From assembly GCF_003144035.1 (NCBI RefSeq), contig NZ_QFWT01000011.1:62001-126000 (forward strand): a stretch of 64,000 nt of DNA. Reading direction: 5' to 3'. Positions 19,602-28,905 of the stretch are shown here, one piece after another. Under the pieces are notes generated by a model, which was not told where the DNA came from, made no database searches, and was given only the letters and a program-made list of their open reading frames with translations. Source of the stretch: Vibrio albus. Its GTDB lineage: Bacteria; Pseudomonadota; Gammaproteobacteria; Enterobacterales; Vibrionaceae. The stretch's first letter is position 1. Each line of letters starts with the position of its first letter. Both the position numbers and the translations under genes were made by a program.

Positions 19602-19720
19602 AAATAAATACTCCTAGCCCAGGTTTTGTTTGTTTTTTCGGGCACATACCAGATTGCATGATTGCACGCAAAAACTCTAAATTTTTTACAATTTTTTACA
19701 TCTTATCAGATTTTTTCGAT

Positions 19721-20170
19721 TTAGATATGCTCACCTGAGGCGTTCAAAGCGTAATCAATTTGCTCAAAGGTAAACCCACGGTACTGTAAAAAACGTACTT
19801 GTCTGGCGTATTCCTTTCGTTCCTCAGCCGACTTGCCTTTGAATTTCTTTTCTGCCACCTGACGTGCTAAGTCAAACCAGTCAGTTGCTTCCTCTTCGAG
19901 CGCAATATCGACAACACTCTCTTCCACTCTTTTCTGTAACAATTCCTGACGAATACGCCTCTCTCCATGTCCCTTGTTGATATGCTGCCGCACCTGGCTT
20001 TTAGCGTAACGCAGATCATTCAGGTAATTATTGTTCAGGCAATACATGACCGCCTGATGAACCTCTTCTTCCGGATAACCTTTGATCGATAATTTCTGGG
20101 TTAATTCAAACTGCCCGTGATCACGGCGGGAAAGGAGATAAATAGCGGTTTCTAAAGCGGTGTAAGACAT
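19721..20170 (-). CDS. recX: regulatory protein RecX
   Basis: 149-residue modulator of RecA filaments, made of three-helix repeats; visible segments are LLSRRDHGQFELTQKL and YLNDLRYAKSQVRQ. It lies downstream of recA on the same strand, the standard arrangement, but the recA-recX gap carries composite element E2 with nine heptamers, ending about 37 bp before the recX start. If recX is read through from recA, the repeat array lies in the recX leader. The usual short recA-recX terminator is not obvious; the palindrome at 20336-20363 could act as an attenuator. Confidence 0.93.
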   Translation of the reverse strand: MSYTALETAIYLLSRRDHGQFELTQKLSIKGYPEEEVHQAVMYCLNNNYLNDLRYAKSQVRQHINKGHGERRIRQELLQKRVEESVVDIALEEEATDWFDLARQVAEKKFKGKSAEERKEYARQVRFLQYRGFTFEQIDYALNASGEHI

Positions 20171-20211
20171 AGAAGTAGTATGGTTTGAGGAAAGTGGAGG
20201 AGCTGGAGAGA

Positions 20212-20378
20212 CTAGAGACTAGAGACTAGAGACTAGAGACTAGAGACTAGAGACTAGAGACTAGAGACTAGAGAAAGAATACAGTGCGTTTCGCTTAGAG
20301 AATACAGAAAAACGTCTCAATTTATGAATATTCTGGTCATCCCTGCGCAGGCAGGAATGACGATAATTCCTAGTCTCT
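20212..20378. repeat. composite intergenic element, copy E2 (nine heptamers), recA-recX gap
   Basis: Nine consecutive CTAGAGA units (20212-20274) are followed by GAATACAG/GAATACAGA direct repeats (20277-20308), a GTCATCCCTGCG-type palindrome (20336-20363) and a terminal inverted CTAGTCTCT (20370-20378), close to the recA stop at 20386. Left and right ends are therefore complementary. Confidence 0.85.
20336..20363. repeat. GTCATCCCTGCG-type palindrome in E2
   Basis: GTCATCCCTGCGCAGGCAGG then AATGAC, nested in the recA-recX element. Confidence 0.75.
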
Positions 20379-20385
20379 TGGGGTT

Positions 20386-21435
20386 TTACTCTTTATCTGA
20401 ACCGGCTTCAGCTTCCGGAGCGGCTTCTGAAGATTCTTCAGCCTTAACCGGAGACAACAGCATCTGGCGCAGTTTTGTATCAATTTCAGTGGCTGCTTGA
20501 GGGTGTTCTCTCAGGAACTTACAGGCATTCGCTTTACCCTGACCGATTTTGTCGCCCTGATAGCTGTACCAGGCACCCGCTTTTTCTACCAGTTTATTTT
20601 TCACACCCAGGTCGATCAGCTCACCTTCACGGTTAAAACCCTGACCATACATGATCTGAGTATCTGCCTGCTTAAATGGTGCTGCGATTTTGTTCTTCAC
20701 GACTTTAATACGGGTTTCGTTACCCACAACCTCATCGCCGTCTTTGATAGAACCGGTACGGCGAATATCCAGACGAACAGAGGCATAGAACTTCAGTGCA
20801 TTACCACCCGTTGTGGTTTCAGGGTTACCAAACATCACACCAATCTTCATTCGAATCTGGTTAATGAAGATACACATACAGTTCGACTGCTTCAGGTTAC
20901 CGGTCAGCTTACGCATTGCCTGAGAAAGCATACGAGCCTGAAGCCCCATATGGCTGTCACCCATTTCACCTTCAATCTCTGCTTTTGGTGTCAGAGCGGC
21001 AACGGAGTCTACAACCAGAACATCAACTGCGCCTGAACGGGCAAGCGCATCACAGATTTCCAGAGCCTGCTCGCCTGTATCCGGCTGGGAAACCAACAGC
21101 TCATCAATGTTGACGCCTAATTTACCCGCGTAAATCGGATCAAGAGCATGTTCAGCATCGACAAATGCACAAGTTTTACCTTCGCGTTGCGCCGCAGCAA
21201 TCAGTTCAAGTGTCAAAGTCGTTTTACCTGAACTTTCAGGGCCGTAGATTTCTACAATACGTCCCATTGGCAGCCCACCAGAACCCAGTGCAATATCCAG
21301 AGCAAGAGAACCGGTTGAAATTGTCTCGACATCCATAGTACGGTTGTCACCAAGACGCATGATTGAGCCTTTACCAAACTGCTTTTCAATCTGACCAAGT
21401 GCTGCCGCGAGAGCTTTTTGTTTGTTCTCGTCCAT
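20386..21435 (-). CDS. recA: recombinase RecA
   Basis: 349 residues from the chosen start. Strand-exchange protein and co-protease for LexA. Walker A GPESSGKT is near residues 67-74, followed by the LexA/DNA loop region and an acidic C-terminal tail. The open frame extends 5 codons upstream to 21450, but the ATG at 21435 follows a GGAGAAAG ribosome site and gives the usual MDENKQKALAAAL, so I start there. Its promoter contains a LexA box. Repeat element E2 follows the gene. Confidence 0.97.
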   Translation of the reverse strand: MDENKQKALAAALGQIEKQFGKGSIMRLGDNRTMDVETISTGSLALDIALGSGGLPMGRIVEIYGPESSGKTTLTLELIAAAQREGKTCAFVDAEHALDPIYAGKLGVNIDELLVSQPDTGEQALEICDALARSGAVDVLVVDSVAALTPKAEIEGEMGDSHMGLQARMLSQAMRKLTGNLKQSNCMCIFINQIRMKIGVMFGNPETTTGGNALKFYASVRLDIRRTGSIKDGDEVVGNETRIKVVKNKIAAPFKQADTQIMYGQGFNREGELIDLGVKNKLVEKAGAWYSYQGDKIGQGKANACKFLREHPQAATEIDTKLRQMLLSPVKAEESSEAAPEAEAGSDKE

Positions 21436-21511
21436 TACTTTCTCCAACATTTATTCATTACTGGCAGCTTTCTGCTCAAGCAACCAGGCATCTGTTCTTA
21501 ATCTTCCACTC

Positions 21512-21539
21512 ATTATACTGTTGATTCATACAGTGTCTA
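21512..21539 (-). promoter_or_regulatory. recA promoter with LexA (SOS) box
   Basis: On the minus strand TAGACA (21539-21534), 16-bp spacer and TATAAT (21517-21512). The spacer is exactly a consensus SOS box, CTGT-N8-ACAG (21518-21533), so bound LexA would cover the whole promoter. Confidence 0.88.
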
Positions 21540-21642
21540 CACCTGTATGGTAAATTTATTGATTCGCTCTGGTTCTTGTTCCAGATTTCGGGCTGGGTCA
21601 TGGATTTATCCTGTAGTATGGTGAAAGAAACAGGGAGTCGTT

Positions 21643-23100
21643 ATGAACATACAATTCGAGCAATTTAAGACAGTTACCACCGCTTTCACACTGGATATCA
21701 ATAGCTGGTGCATTAAAGACAGACAATCATGGGGCATATTCTGTACTGAAGGGGATATTGGCTCTCGACTTGGCGACTTACTGTGCAGCAAAGCGGGCGG
21801 GCCATCACCTCACCTTCAAATCTCGTCGGGGCATATTGCTCAGGTCTCTCTTGCTGAACAGCAACGCCTGCTTGAGTCTGAGTTGGCTGATGATGATACC
21901 GATTTTATGGATCGGCTGGATACGGGCAGCAGCGTTTATGAACTGATATACCAACAGTGTCACGATGAGTCCCTGGCTCTGACTCTGATTAACGATCTCG
22001 ATCTGTCTCATCTTCGGGAAAGCGGGTTCAGGGTCTTATCCACCGGAGAAACCCGCCGTCTGATGCTAGCCAGAGCACTGGCCAGCAAACCCGCTCTTCT
22101 GGTTCTGGATGAACCTTATGCAGGGCTTGATACGCAACACAGACAAACGCTGGCTGGCTACCTGCAGCAACTGGCGAACTCTGTTCAGATGATCGTAATT
22201 ATTTCCCGTGAAGAAGAGATGCCAGACTGGATAGATAACGTGGCAATATTTGATCAGGGTAAGCTTGAGGATACGATGCCAAAGCGCGACTGGGATAATC
22301 ACCCGGTTATCGCTCAGCTAAAATCACTGTCCCAGCAACGGAGTCAGGAAATGATGGCTCTTATTCAGCGCCACAAACATAGCTCTGACTTCTCTGATCC
22401 GGTATTCCAGCTCACCAACGGCAAGGTCGCTTATACCGATAAAACGATTTTCACTGAGGTAAACTGGCGCATCAACAAAGGGGAACACTGGCAGGTTCGC
22501 GGACCAAACGGATGCGGCAAAAGTACCCTGCTGGGACTGATCTTCGGCGATCATCCGCAGTGCTACAGTAACAACATCCAGATCTTTGGCAAAAAACGCG
22601 GTTCGGGTGAAACCATCTGGGAAATAAAAAAACATATAGGTCTCGTGTCTTCCGCTCTTCATCTGCAATACCGCGTCAGTTGCAGTGCACTGGAAGTCAT
22701 CCTTTCCGGTTTCTATGATTCTATCGGGCTATACCAGAACCCATCAAAGCGGGAAGTGAGTATAGCCAGAGAGTGGCTGGAGATTCTGCATATGACCGAC
22801 CTGAGCGATACCTCTTTCCGGGAACTGGAGTACGGTCAGCAAAGGCTTCTCCTGATAGCCCGGGCAATCGTCAAACAACCGGCATTTCTGATTCTTGATG
22901 AACCCTATCAGGGGCTGGATTTCCTGGGGAGAAAACTGGTGATGAATACACTGGAATTGATTGCCGAAGAAAACCTGAGTCAACTTCTGTATGTGTCCCA
23001 CTATCAGGATGACGCACTGAAAAGCATCAAAAATTATCTGGATTTTGTTCCGGCGAAAGAGCATGAGGGCTATAAAGCGGTTATTTCTCAACAGTCATAA
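21643..23100 (+). CDS. modF: ModF-like protein with two ABC ATPase domains
   Basis: 485 residues, two ABC ATPase domains and no membrane segment; ModF (PhrA) proteins are about this long and are associated with molybdate genes or photorepair, with no proven role. Domain 2 has a full Walker A, GPNGCGKST (about 287-295), and Walker B LILDEPYQGLD. Domain 1 has signature LSTGE and Walker B LVLDEPYAGLD, but its Walker A is replaced by TEGDIGSRL (35-43), lacking the Lys-Ser/Thr pair, so that site probably does not bind ATP normally. The gene is divergent from recA. No molybdate transport genes are nearby. Confidence 0.75.
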   Translation: MNIQFEQFKTVTTAFTLDINSWCIKDRQSWGIFCTEGDIGSRLGDLLCSKAGGPSPHLQISSGHIAQVSLAEQQRLLESELADDDTDFMDRLDTGSSVYELIYQQCHDESLALTLINDLDLSHLRESGFRVLSTGETRRLMLARALASKPALLVLDEPYAGLDTQHRQTLAGYLQQLANSVQMIVIISREEEMPDWIDNVAIFDQGKLEDTMPKRDWDNHPVIAQLKSLSQQRSQEMMALIQRHKHSSDFSDPVFQLTNGKVAYTDKTIFTEVNWRINKGEHWQVRGPNGCGKSTLLGLIFGDHPQCYSNNIQIFGKKRGSGETIWEIKKHIGLVSSALHLQYRVSCSALEVILSGFYDSIGLYQNPSKREVSIAREWLEILHMTDLSDTSFRELEYGQQRLLLIARAIVKQPAFLILDEPYQGLDFLGRKLVMNTLELIAEENLSQLLYVSHYQDDALKSIKNYLDFVPAKEHEGYKAVISQQS

Positions 23101-23176
23101 AAAGGGAATAAATCCTTAAGAGGTTCTTAAGTTTCCTTGTGTAGATTGATAGCGAAACTTAACAAGGAGTAACCTA

Positions 23177-23452
23177 ATGAAACTACAACGTCCCCTGACT
23201 ATTCTGGCTTTAACTTGTACATCTTTCGTGGCTCTGGCCGATCCTACCTGCACAACAAAACCAGAAAGCGAGTGGCTGCCAATGGAACAAGCAAGAGAAC
23301 AAGTAAAGGATATGGGATACAAAATCAAAGTATTTAAGAAAACCCACACCGGATGTTACGAGTTATACGGCTACTCTTCCGATAATAAAAGAGCAGAAAT
23401 TTACTTTGACCCTACTGACTTAAGTAAAGTTAAGGAAGAAATAGATGACTAG
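23177..23452 (+). CDS. secreted PepSY-domain protein
   Basis: 91 residues: a signal peptide cut after about residue 21 (FVALA), then one PepSY-type domain (about 35-85, EQAREQVKDMGYKIKVF and AEIYFDPTDLSKVKEEI) with a Cys pair at about 25 and 56 that could form a disulfide. It overlaps the following cytochrome b561 gene by 8 bp, so the two are translationally coupled. Such pairs are thought to handle periplasmic electron transfer; the exact role is unknown. Ribosome site AAGGAG. Confidence 0.82.
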   Translation: MKLQRPLTILALTCTSFVALADPTCTTKPESEWLPMEQAREQVKDMGYKIKVFKKTHTGCYELYGYSSDNKRAEIYFDPTDLSKVKEEIDD

Positions 23453-23945
23453 TGAATTTAAATGGGATTGGGTCGTGAAAGCGACCCACTGGACAGTCGC
23501 AGGACTGTTCTTTACTAACTTTTTTATAACCAGCCCTGGCAGCGATACCCACGAACTCACTGGTTATATCGTTATCGCCGCTATAGTGATTCGTCTGCTC
23601 TGGGGCTTAGTAACAACCTCACCCGCCCGTCTCAGCCGGTTTGCCCCTTCCGTACCCAGTGCGATTGAGCACCTGAAAGAAGTACTTCATGAAAAACGCG
23701 ACAGTCATGTTGGTCACAATCCGGCAGGTGCCATTATGATCTGGGCAATGTGGACCCTTATCTTAGGGACAGCCATTTCAGGCTGGTCGATGGAAACCGA
23801 TATGTTTTGGGGCGTTGGCTGGGTTGAGGAAGTTCACGAAACGCTGGCAAACCTGACCATGCTTGCTGTGACCATTCATGTCTCAGCAATCATTGTAATG
23901 ACGAAACTGGTTAAAAAGAATTACCTTAAATCTATGCTGCCTTAA
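23445..23945 (+). CDS. cytochrome b561-family di-heme membrane protein
   Basis: 166 residues with four hydrophobic segments and histidines placed as heme ligands: KATHWTVAG near residue 15, HELTGY, EVHETLAN and TIHVSAII near the C-terminus. It resembles the bacterial cytochrome b561/thiosulfate-reductase b subunits that move electrons from quinol to periplasmic partners. The partner here is probably the PepSY protein encoded immediately upstream with an 8-bp overlap. Confidence 0.85.
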   Translation: MTSEFKWDWVVKATHWTVAGLFFTNFFITSPGSDTHELTGYIVIAAIVIRLLWGLVTTSPARLSRFAPSVPSAIEHLKEVLHEKRDSHVGHNPAGAIMIWAMWTLILGTAISGWSMETDMFWGVGWVEEVHETLANLTMLAVTIHVSAIIVMTKLVKKNYLKSMLP

Positions 23946-23962
23946 CCTCAGGAAGCAGATAT

Positions 23963-23996
23963 AAAAAAGGAGGCCAACCGGCCTCCTTTCTTTTTA
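23963..23996 (+). terminator. bidirectional terminator between the b561 gene and carB
   Basis: Stem AAAGGAGGCC/GGCCTCCTTT with a 4-nt loop, A run on the left and T-rich tract on the right. It can end both the plus-strand b561 transcript and the minus-strand carAB transcript. Confidence 0.85.
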
Positions 23997-24014
23997 ACAA
24001 TCAACAACTCAAAC

Positions 24015-27000
24015 TTAAGCTTCAGCCTTGATCTTTGCATGCAGTTCCTGAACGGAGGTTACCGAGTTACGGGCATCCGCAGTGTGAGCCATGCAGGTCG
24101 CGAACGCAGCATTCAGAGTTGTAGTGTAGTTCACCTTCTCAGCCAGTGCGCCACGACGCAGAACTTTTGAATCTTCAATCGCCTGACGACCTGCCGCCGT
24201 GTTCACGATATAGGTGTATTCATTGTTCTTGATGCGGTCAAGGATATGCGGACGGCCTTCGTGTACCTTGTTAACCAGACGAGGGTTAATACCCGCTTCG
24301 CCAAGAATAACCGCAGTACCATGAGTCGCATCCAGCTTATAACCAAGCTTCGTCAGTTTAGACGCCAGGTCAACAACACGCTGCTTGTCGCCTTCACGAA
24401 CAGACAGCAATGCACGTCCGCCTTCAGGGTAAACATTACCGCAACCCAGTTCTGCTTTCGCAAATGCTTCAGCAAAAGTAGCACCAACACCCATTACCTC
24501 ACCGGTAGAGCGCATTTCAGGACCAAGCAGCGGGTCAACACCCGGGAACTTGTTGAATGGCAGTACGACTTCTTTAACAGAGTAATAAGGAGGAATGATT
24601 TCCTTAGTGAAACCTTGCTCTGCCAGAGACTGGCCAGCCATCACACGCGCGGCGATTTTCGCCAGCGGTGCGCCGGTTGCTTTAGAGACAAACGGAACCG
24701 TACGTGCTGCACGAGGGTTAACCTCAATCAGATACACTTCGTTATCTTTTACGGCAAACTGTGTATTCATCAGACCACGAACGCCCAGCTCAAGTGCCAG
24801 TTTTTCTACCTGCTCACGCATCACATCCTGAATTTCTTTGCTCAGAGTGTAAGCCGGAAGTGAACATGCTGAGTCACCAGAGTGAACACCCGCCTGTTCG
24901 ATGTGCTCCATGATACCGCCGATAACCACGCGATCACCGTCGCATATAGCATCGATATCCACTTCGGTTGCATCATCCAGGAAGCGATCCAGCAGTACTG
25001 GAGATTCGTTCGATACGCTTACCGCCTCATTGAAGTAACGACGCAAGTCTTGCTCGTCATAAACGATTTCCATCGCACGGCCACCCAGTACGTACGAAGG
25101 GCGAACAACCAGAGGGAAGCCGATATCTTTAGACTTCTCAATCGCCTGTTCCATCGTTGTTACTGTCGCGTTTTCTGGCTGTAGCAGGCCAAGACGGTCA
25201 ACCGCATCCTGGAAACGCTCACGGTCTTCGGCGCGGTCAATGGCGTCAGGGCTGGTACCAATGATTGGTACACCAGCCGCTTCAAGAGCACGAGCCAGTT
25301 TCAGCGGAGTCTGACCACCGTACTGAACGATAACGCCTTTTGGTTTTTCAACACGAACGATAGACAGGACATCTTCCAGTGTTACCGGCTCAAAATACAG
25401 ACGGTCGGATGTATCGTAGTCGGTAGAAACCGTTTCAGGGTTACAGTTAACCATAATGGTTTCGTAGCCATCTTCACGCAGAGCCAGTGACGCGTGCACA
25501 CAGCAGTAGTCGAATTCAATACCCTGACCGATACGGTTTGGACCACCGCCCAGAACCATGATTTTATCTTTATCAGTCGGATTCGCTTCACACTCTTCAT
25601 CATAAGAAGAGTACATATAAGCCGTATCGGATGAGAATTCAGCCGCACAGGTATCTACACGCTTGTATACAGGATGGATATCGAACTGGTCACGCAGACG
25701 GCGGATTTCGCTTTCTGCTACACCCAGAAGATCACACAGACGAGCATCAGAGAAGCCCTTACGCTTCATCTTACGCAGAATATCTTTGTTCAGGCCGGCA
25801 AAGCCACCCGCCTTGACTTCCTGCTCAAGCTTAACCAGTTCTTCAATCTGAACTAAGAACCAGCGGTCGATTTGTGTCACGTTAAAAATGCCGTCAACAG
25901 ACATACCGGCACGGAATGCATCAGCGATATACCAGATACGCTCGGCACCCGCTTCTTTTAGCTCGTGACGGATTTTAGTCAGTGCATCCGGTGCGTCCAG
26001 ATCCACCATTTCATCAAAGCCGTTCGCGCCAACTTCCAGACCACGCAGAGCTTTGTGCAGTGATTCCTGCTGGTTACGGCCGATAGCCATTACCTCACCT
26101 ACGGACTTCATCTGAGTCGTCAGACGGTCATTCGCACCGGCGAATTTTTCGAAGTTAAAGCGAGGGATCTTAGTAACCACATAGTCGATGGTTGGTTCAA
26201 ACGATGCTGGTGTTGCGCCACCAGTAATATCGTTCATCAACTCATCCAGAGTGAAACCAATCGCCAGTTTAGCCGCGACTTTCGCAATCGGGAAACCCGT
26301 TGCTTTTGATGCCAGAGCAGAAGAGCGGGATACACGCGGGTTCATCTCGATGATAACCATACGGCCATCTTTCGGGTTGATACCAAACTGTACGTTTGAA
26401 CCACCGGTTTCAACGCCGATCTCTCGCAGTACTGCCAGAGAAGCGTTACGCATCAGCTGATATTCTTTGTCTGTCAGCGTTTGTGCTGGTGCAACTGTGA
26501 TTGAGTCACCGGTGTGGATACCCATCGGGTCGAAGTTTTCGATAGAACATACGATGATGCAGTTGTCGTTCTTATCACGAACCACTTCCATCTCGTACTC
26601 TTTCCAGCCGATAAGAGACTCATCGATCAGCAGTTCGTTGGTTGGAGACAGGTCCAGACCACGACGACAGATTTCTTCAAACTCTTCTTTGTTATAAGCG
26701 ATACCGCCACCGGTACCACCCATAGTAAAAGAAGGACGGATGATACATGGGAAGCCCACCATATCCAGCACTTTGTAGGCTTCGTCCATGCTTTTGGCAG
26801 TGTCGGCACGTGGACATTCCAGACCGATAGATTTCATTGCCGCATCAAAACGGGAACGGTCTTCTGCTTTATCAATTGCGTCAGCCGTTGCACCAATCAT
26901 CTCAACGCCGAACTCTTTCAGCACACCTTCACGTTCCAGATCCAGCGCACAGTTCAGCGCAGTCTGACCACCCATAGTAGGCAGAATCGCGTCCGGACGC

Positions 27001-27242
27001 TCTTTCTCGATGATCTTACCTACCACTTCCCAGTTGATAGGCTCAATGTAAGTTGCATCAGCCATATCTGGGTCAGTCATGATCGTCGCTGGGTTAGAGT
27101 TCACCAGGATAACGCGATAACCTTCTTCACGCAGCGCTTTACAGGCCTGTGCACCTGAGTAGTCGAACTCACAAGCCTGGCCGATAACGATCGGACCAGC
27201 ACCGAGAATCAGAATGCTTTTTATATCAGTACGTTTTGGCAT
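24015..27242 (-). CDS. carB: carbamoyl-phosphate synthase, large subunit
   Basis: 1075 residues, two homologous ATP-grasp halves (MGGQTALNCALDLE in the first, VQYGGQTPLKLARALE in the second) and a C-terminal MGS-like allosteric domain. It makes carbamoyl phosphate from bicarbonate, ammonia (via CarA) and two ATP for pyrimidine and arginine synthesis. It follows carA by 14 bp. In the family, UMP inhibits and ornithine/IMP activate at the C-terminal domain. Confidence 0.98.
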   Translation of the reverse strand: MPKRTDIKSILILGAGPIVIGQACEFDYSGAQACKALREEGYRVILVNSNPATIMTDPDMADATYIEPINWEVVGKIIEKERPDAILPTMGGQTALNCALDLEREGVLKEFGVEMIGATADAIDKAEDRSRFDAAMKSIGLECPRADTAKSMDEAYKVLDMVGFPCIIRPSFTMGGTGGGIAYNKEEFEEICRRGLDLSPTNELLIDESLIGWKEYEMEVVRDKNDNCIIVCSIENFDPMGIHTGDSITVAPAQTLTDKEYQLMRNASLAVLREIGVETGGSNVQFGINPKDGRMVIIEMNPRVSRSSALASKATGFPIAKVAAKLAIGFTLDELMNDITGGATPASFEPTIDYVVTKIPRFNFEKFAGANDRLTTQMKSVGEVMAIGRNQQESLHKALRGLEVGANGFDEMVDLDAPDALTKIRHELKEAGAERIWYIADAFRAGMSVDGIFNVTQIDRWFLVQIEELVKLEQEVKAGGFAGLNKDILRKMKRKGFSDARLCDLLGVAESEIRRLRDQFDIHPVYKRVDTCAAEFSSDTAYMYSSYDEECEANPTDKDKIMVLGGGPNRIGQGIEFDYCCVHASLALREDGYETIMVNCNPETVSTDYDTSDRLYFEPVTLEDVLSIVRVEKPKGVIVQYGGQTPLKLARALEAAGVPIIGTSPDAIDRAEDRERFQDAVDRLGLLQPENATVTTMEQAIEKSKDIGFPLVVRPSYVLGGRAMEIVYDEQDLRRYFNEAVSVSNESPVLLDRFLDDATEVDIDAICDGDRVVIGGIMEHIEQAGVHSGDSACSLPAYTLSKEIQDVMREQVEKLALELGVRGLMNTQFAVKDNEVYLIEVNPRAARTVPFVSKATGAPLAKIAARVMAGQSLAEQGFTKEIIPPYYSVKEVVLPFNKFPGVDPLLGPEMRSTGEVMGVGATFAEAFAKAELGCGNVYPEGGRALLSVREGDKQRVVDLASKLTKLGYKLDATHGTAVILGEAGINPRLVNKVHEGRPHILDRIKNNEYTYIVNTAAGRQAIEDSKVLRRGALAEKVNYTTTLNAAFATCMAHTADARNSVTSVQELHAKIKAEA

Positions 27243-27256
27243 TTTTACTACTCCAG

Positions 27257-28396
27257 TTACGCTTTGTGCTGCTGAATTAATTCAATAAAGTGGTCAAATA
27301 GTGGTGCCGCATCATGTGGACCAGGGCTTGCTTCAGGGTGCCCCTGGAAGCTGAATGCCGGCTTATCGGTGCGGTGGATACCCTGCAGAGAGCCATCAAA
27401 CAGTGATTTGTGTGTGGCACGAAGATTTGCAGGCAGTGTCGCTTCGTCCGCTGCAAAACCGTGGTTCTGAGAAGTGATCATAACAACGTCACGATCCAGG
27501 TCTTTTACCGGGTGGTTAGCACCGTGGTGACCGAACTTCATCTTCACAGTCTGAGCGCCTGACGCCAGAGCAAGAATCTGGTGACCAAGACAAATACCAA
27601 AAATAGGTAAGCCTTTATCCAGGAAGGTTTTTGTCGCTTCAATCGCGTAGTCACAAGGTTCTGGATCACCAGGGCCGTTAGACAGGAACACACCATCCGG
27701 ATTCATCGCCAGAACATCTTCAGCCGGTGTTTGTGCCGGAACAACCGTCAAACGGCAGCCACGGTCAACCAGCATGCGCAGGATATTGCGTTTCGCACCA
27801 AAGTCATACGCTACAACGTGATAAGGCAGTTCACTATCGTCTTTCGCTTCAGGAAGCCCTTGTTCCAGAGTCCATGAACCCTGTTTCCATGCATAAGCTT
27901 CTTGGGTTGTCACCTCTTTCGCCAAATCCATGCCTTTCAGACCCGGGAACTCTTTTGCTTTAGCCAGAGCCAAGGCTTCATCAAGATTATCTCCAGCCAT
28001 GATACAGCCGTTCTGAGCACCTTTTTCACGCAGAATACGAGTCAGCTTACGGGTATCAATATCGGCAATACCAACAATATTCTGTGATGTCAGATAATCA
28101 GAAAGGGATTGTTCATTGCGGAAGTTAGAAGCGATAAGAGGAAGATCGCGGATCACAAGGCCTTGAGCATGAATAGAAGAGGATTCTTCATCTTCGGTAT
28201 TAGTACCGGTATTGCCAATGTGAGGATAAGTAAGAGTAACGATTTGTTGTGAGTAGGAAGGATCGGTGAGTATTTCCTGATACCCCGTCATCGAGGTGTT
28301 AAAAACGACTTCTCCAACGGAGGAACCATCTGCTCCAATGGATGTTCCGTGGAATACTGTCCCATCTTCCAGGACTAGCAGTGCTGACTTACTCAA
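27257..28396 (-). CDS. carA: carbamoyl-phosphate synthase, small (glutaminase) subunit
   Basis: 379 residues. The N-terminal CPSase small domain (ALLVLEDGTVFHG) is followed by a class I glutamine amidotransferase with nucleophile Cys in GICLGHQ and the His of FQGHPEASPG. It feeds ammonia through the tunnel to CarB. First gene of the carAB operon, with ribosome site GGAGG. Candidate ArgR and PurR operators lie upstream. Confidence 0.98.
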   Translation of the reverse strand: MSKSALLVLEDGTVFHGTSIGADGSSVGEVVFNTSMTGYQEILTDPSYSQQIVTLTYPHIGNTGTNTEDEESSSIHAQGLVIRDLPLIASNFRNEQSLSDYLTSQNIVGIADIDTRKLTRILREKGAQNGCIMAGDNLDEALALAKAKEFPGLKGMDLAKEVTTQEAYAWKQGSWTLEQGLPEAKDDSELPYHVVAYDFGAKRNILRMLVDRGCRLTVVPAQTPAEDVLAMNPDGVFLSNGPGDPEPCDYAIEATKTFLDKGLPIFGICLGHQILALASGAQTVKMKFGHHGANHPVKDLDRDVVMITSQNHGFAADEATLPANLRATHKSLFDGSLQGIHRTDKPAFSFQGHPEASPGPHDAAPLFDHFIELIQQHKA

Positions 28397-28406
28397 GACA
28401 ACCTCC

Positions 28407-28441
28407 AGAATAAAAATGCATGGATTTTAATTTAATTTGCA
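28407..28441 (-). promoter_or_regulatory. candidate tandem ARG boxes (ArgR) of carAB
   Basis: Two imperfect matches to TGAAT-WWWW-ATTCA on the minus strand: TGCATTTTTATTCT (28420-28407, 12 of 14) and TGCAAATTAAATTA (28441-28428, 10 of 14). Their starts are 21 bp apart, the canonical tandem spacing, and they sit just before the carA ribosome site. Position and spacing support the call; the second box alone would be weak. Confidence 0.5.
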
Positions 28442-28695
28442 AATTACCCTACTTTAAACCAAAAAGAAACCATTCCTTGGGGTTCAGGTAAATTGGCGGC
28501 ATTTTAGTGATCGGTGTGATGCATGTCAACATTCAAAACAAAAGAAAACATACATTTTCTTCCATAAAGGAAGAAATCAGACCACAAAGCTTCAAAAGAA
28601 CAACTTAATTATAGCTATCCAGGGAGTTTTTTCTGAGAATTCTTTCAAGCAAGCATAAATTTATGCTTTTTCTTTAAATTCCTCTATTCACCCAG

Positions 28696-28711
28696 ACGCA
28701 AACGTTACCCT
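28696..28711. promoter_or_regulatory. candidate PurR operator upstream of carAB
   Basis: ACGCAAACGTTACCCT matches the PurR consensus ACGCAAACGTTTNCNT in its first 11 positions and most of the rest. It lies 300 bp upstream of carA. In E. coli the distal carAB promoter is controlled by PurR, so the location makes sense. Confidence 0.5.
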
Positions 28712-28847
28712 CCCTGCAACAACCTTAAGTTTTAGAACATTTTTACAAAAAAACTGACAAAGCCACGATAAACCTATACAAAACCGGTCATTAACGTATA
28801 GATTTTAGTCAGTCCTGTTCAATAAATACATAAAGCGGACAAAAGAA

Positions 28848-28867
28848 GCGCCAGAACTTACTGGCGC
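28848..28867 (-). terminator. terminator of dapB
   Basis: Perfect stem GCGCCAG/CTGGCGC with a 6-nt loop followed on the minus strand by CTTCTTTTGT; 38 bp past the dapB stop. Confidence 0.7.
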
Positions 28868-28905
28868 ATAATTATGTATTTATTGCTTCTAATTCAGAAA
28901 GTAAC

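Larger units (their letters stand above)
28397..28905. other. carA-dapB intergenic region
   Basis: 509 bp with no credible gene. Besides the two candidate operators it holds a perfect 18-bp palindrome around GCATAAATTTATGC (28651-28668) of unknown purpose and the dapB terminator. The length and the operators suggest two carAB promoters. Confidence 0.6.

Noticed and set aside
20212..20274. Possible CRISPR-like array
   Set aside because: Seven-base direct tandem units without spacers, so not CRISPR.
23116..23349. Minus-strand frame opposite the PepSY gene
   Set aside because: Antisense shadow of the PepSY gene, which has a signal peptide, ribosome site and coupled neighbour.
28651..28668. Palindrome AAGCATAAATTTATGCTT as an ARG box
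   Set aside because: The inner spacing is six, not four, bases and it does not fit the ARG consensus; kept only as an unexplained palindrome.
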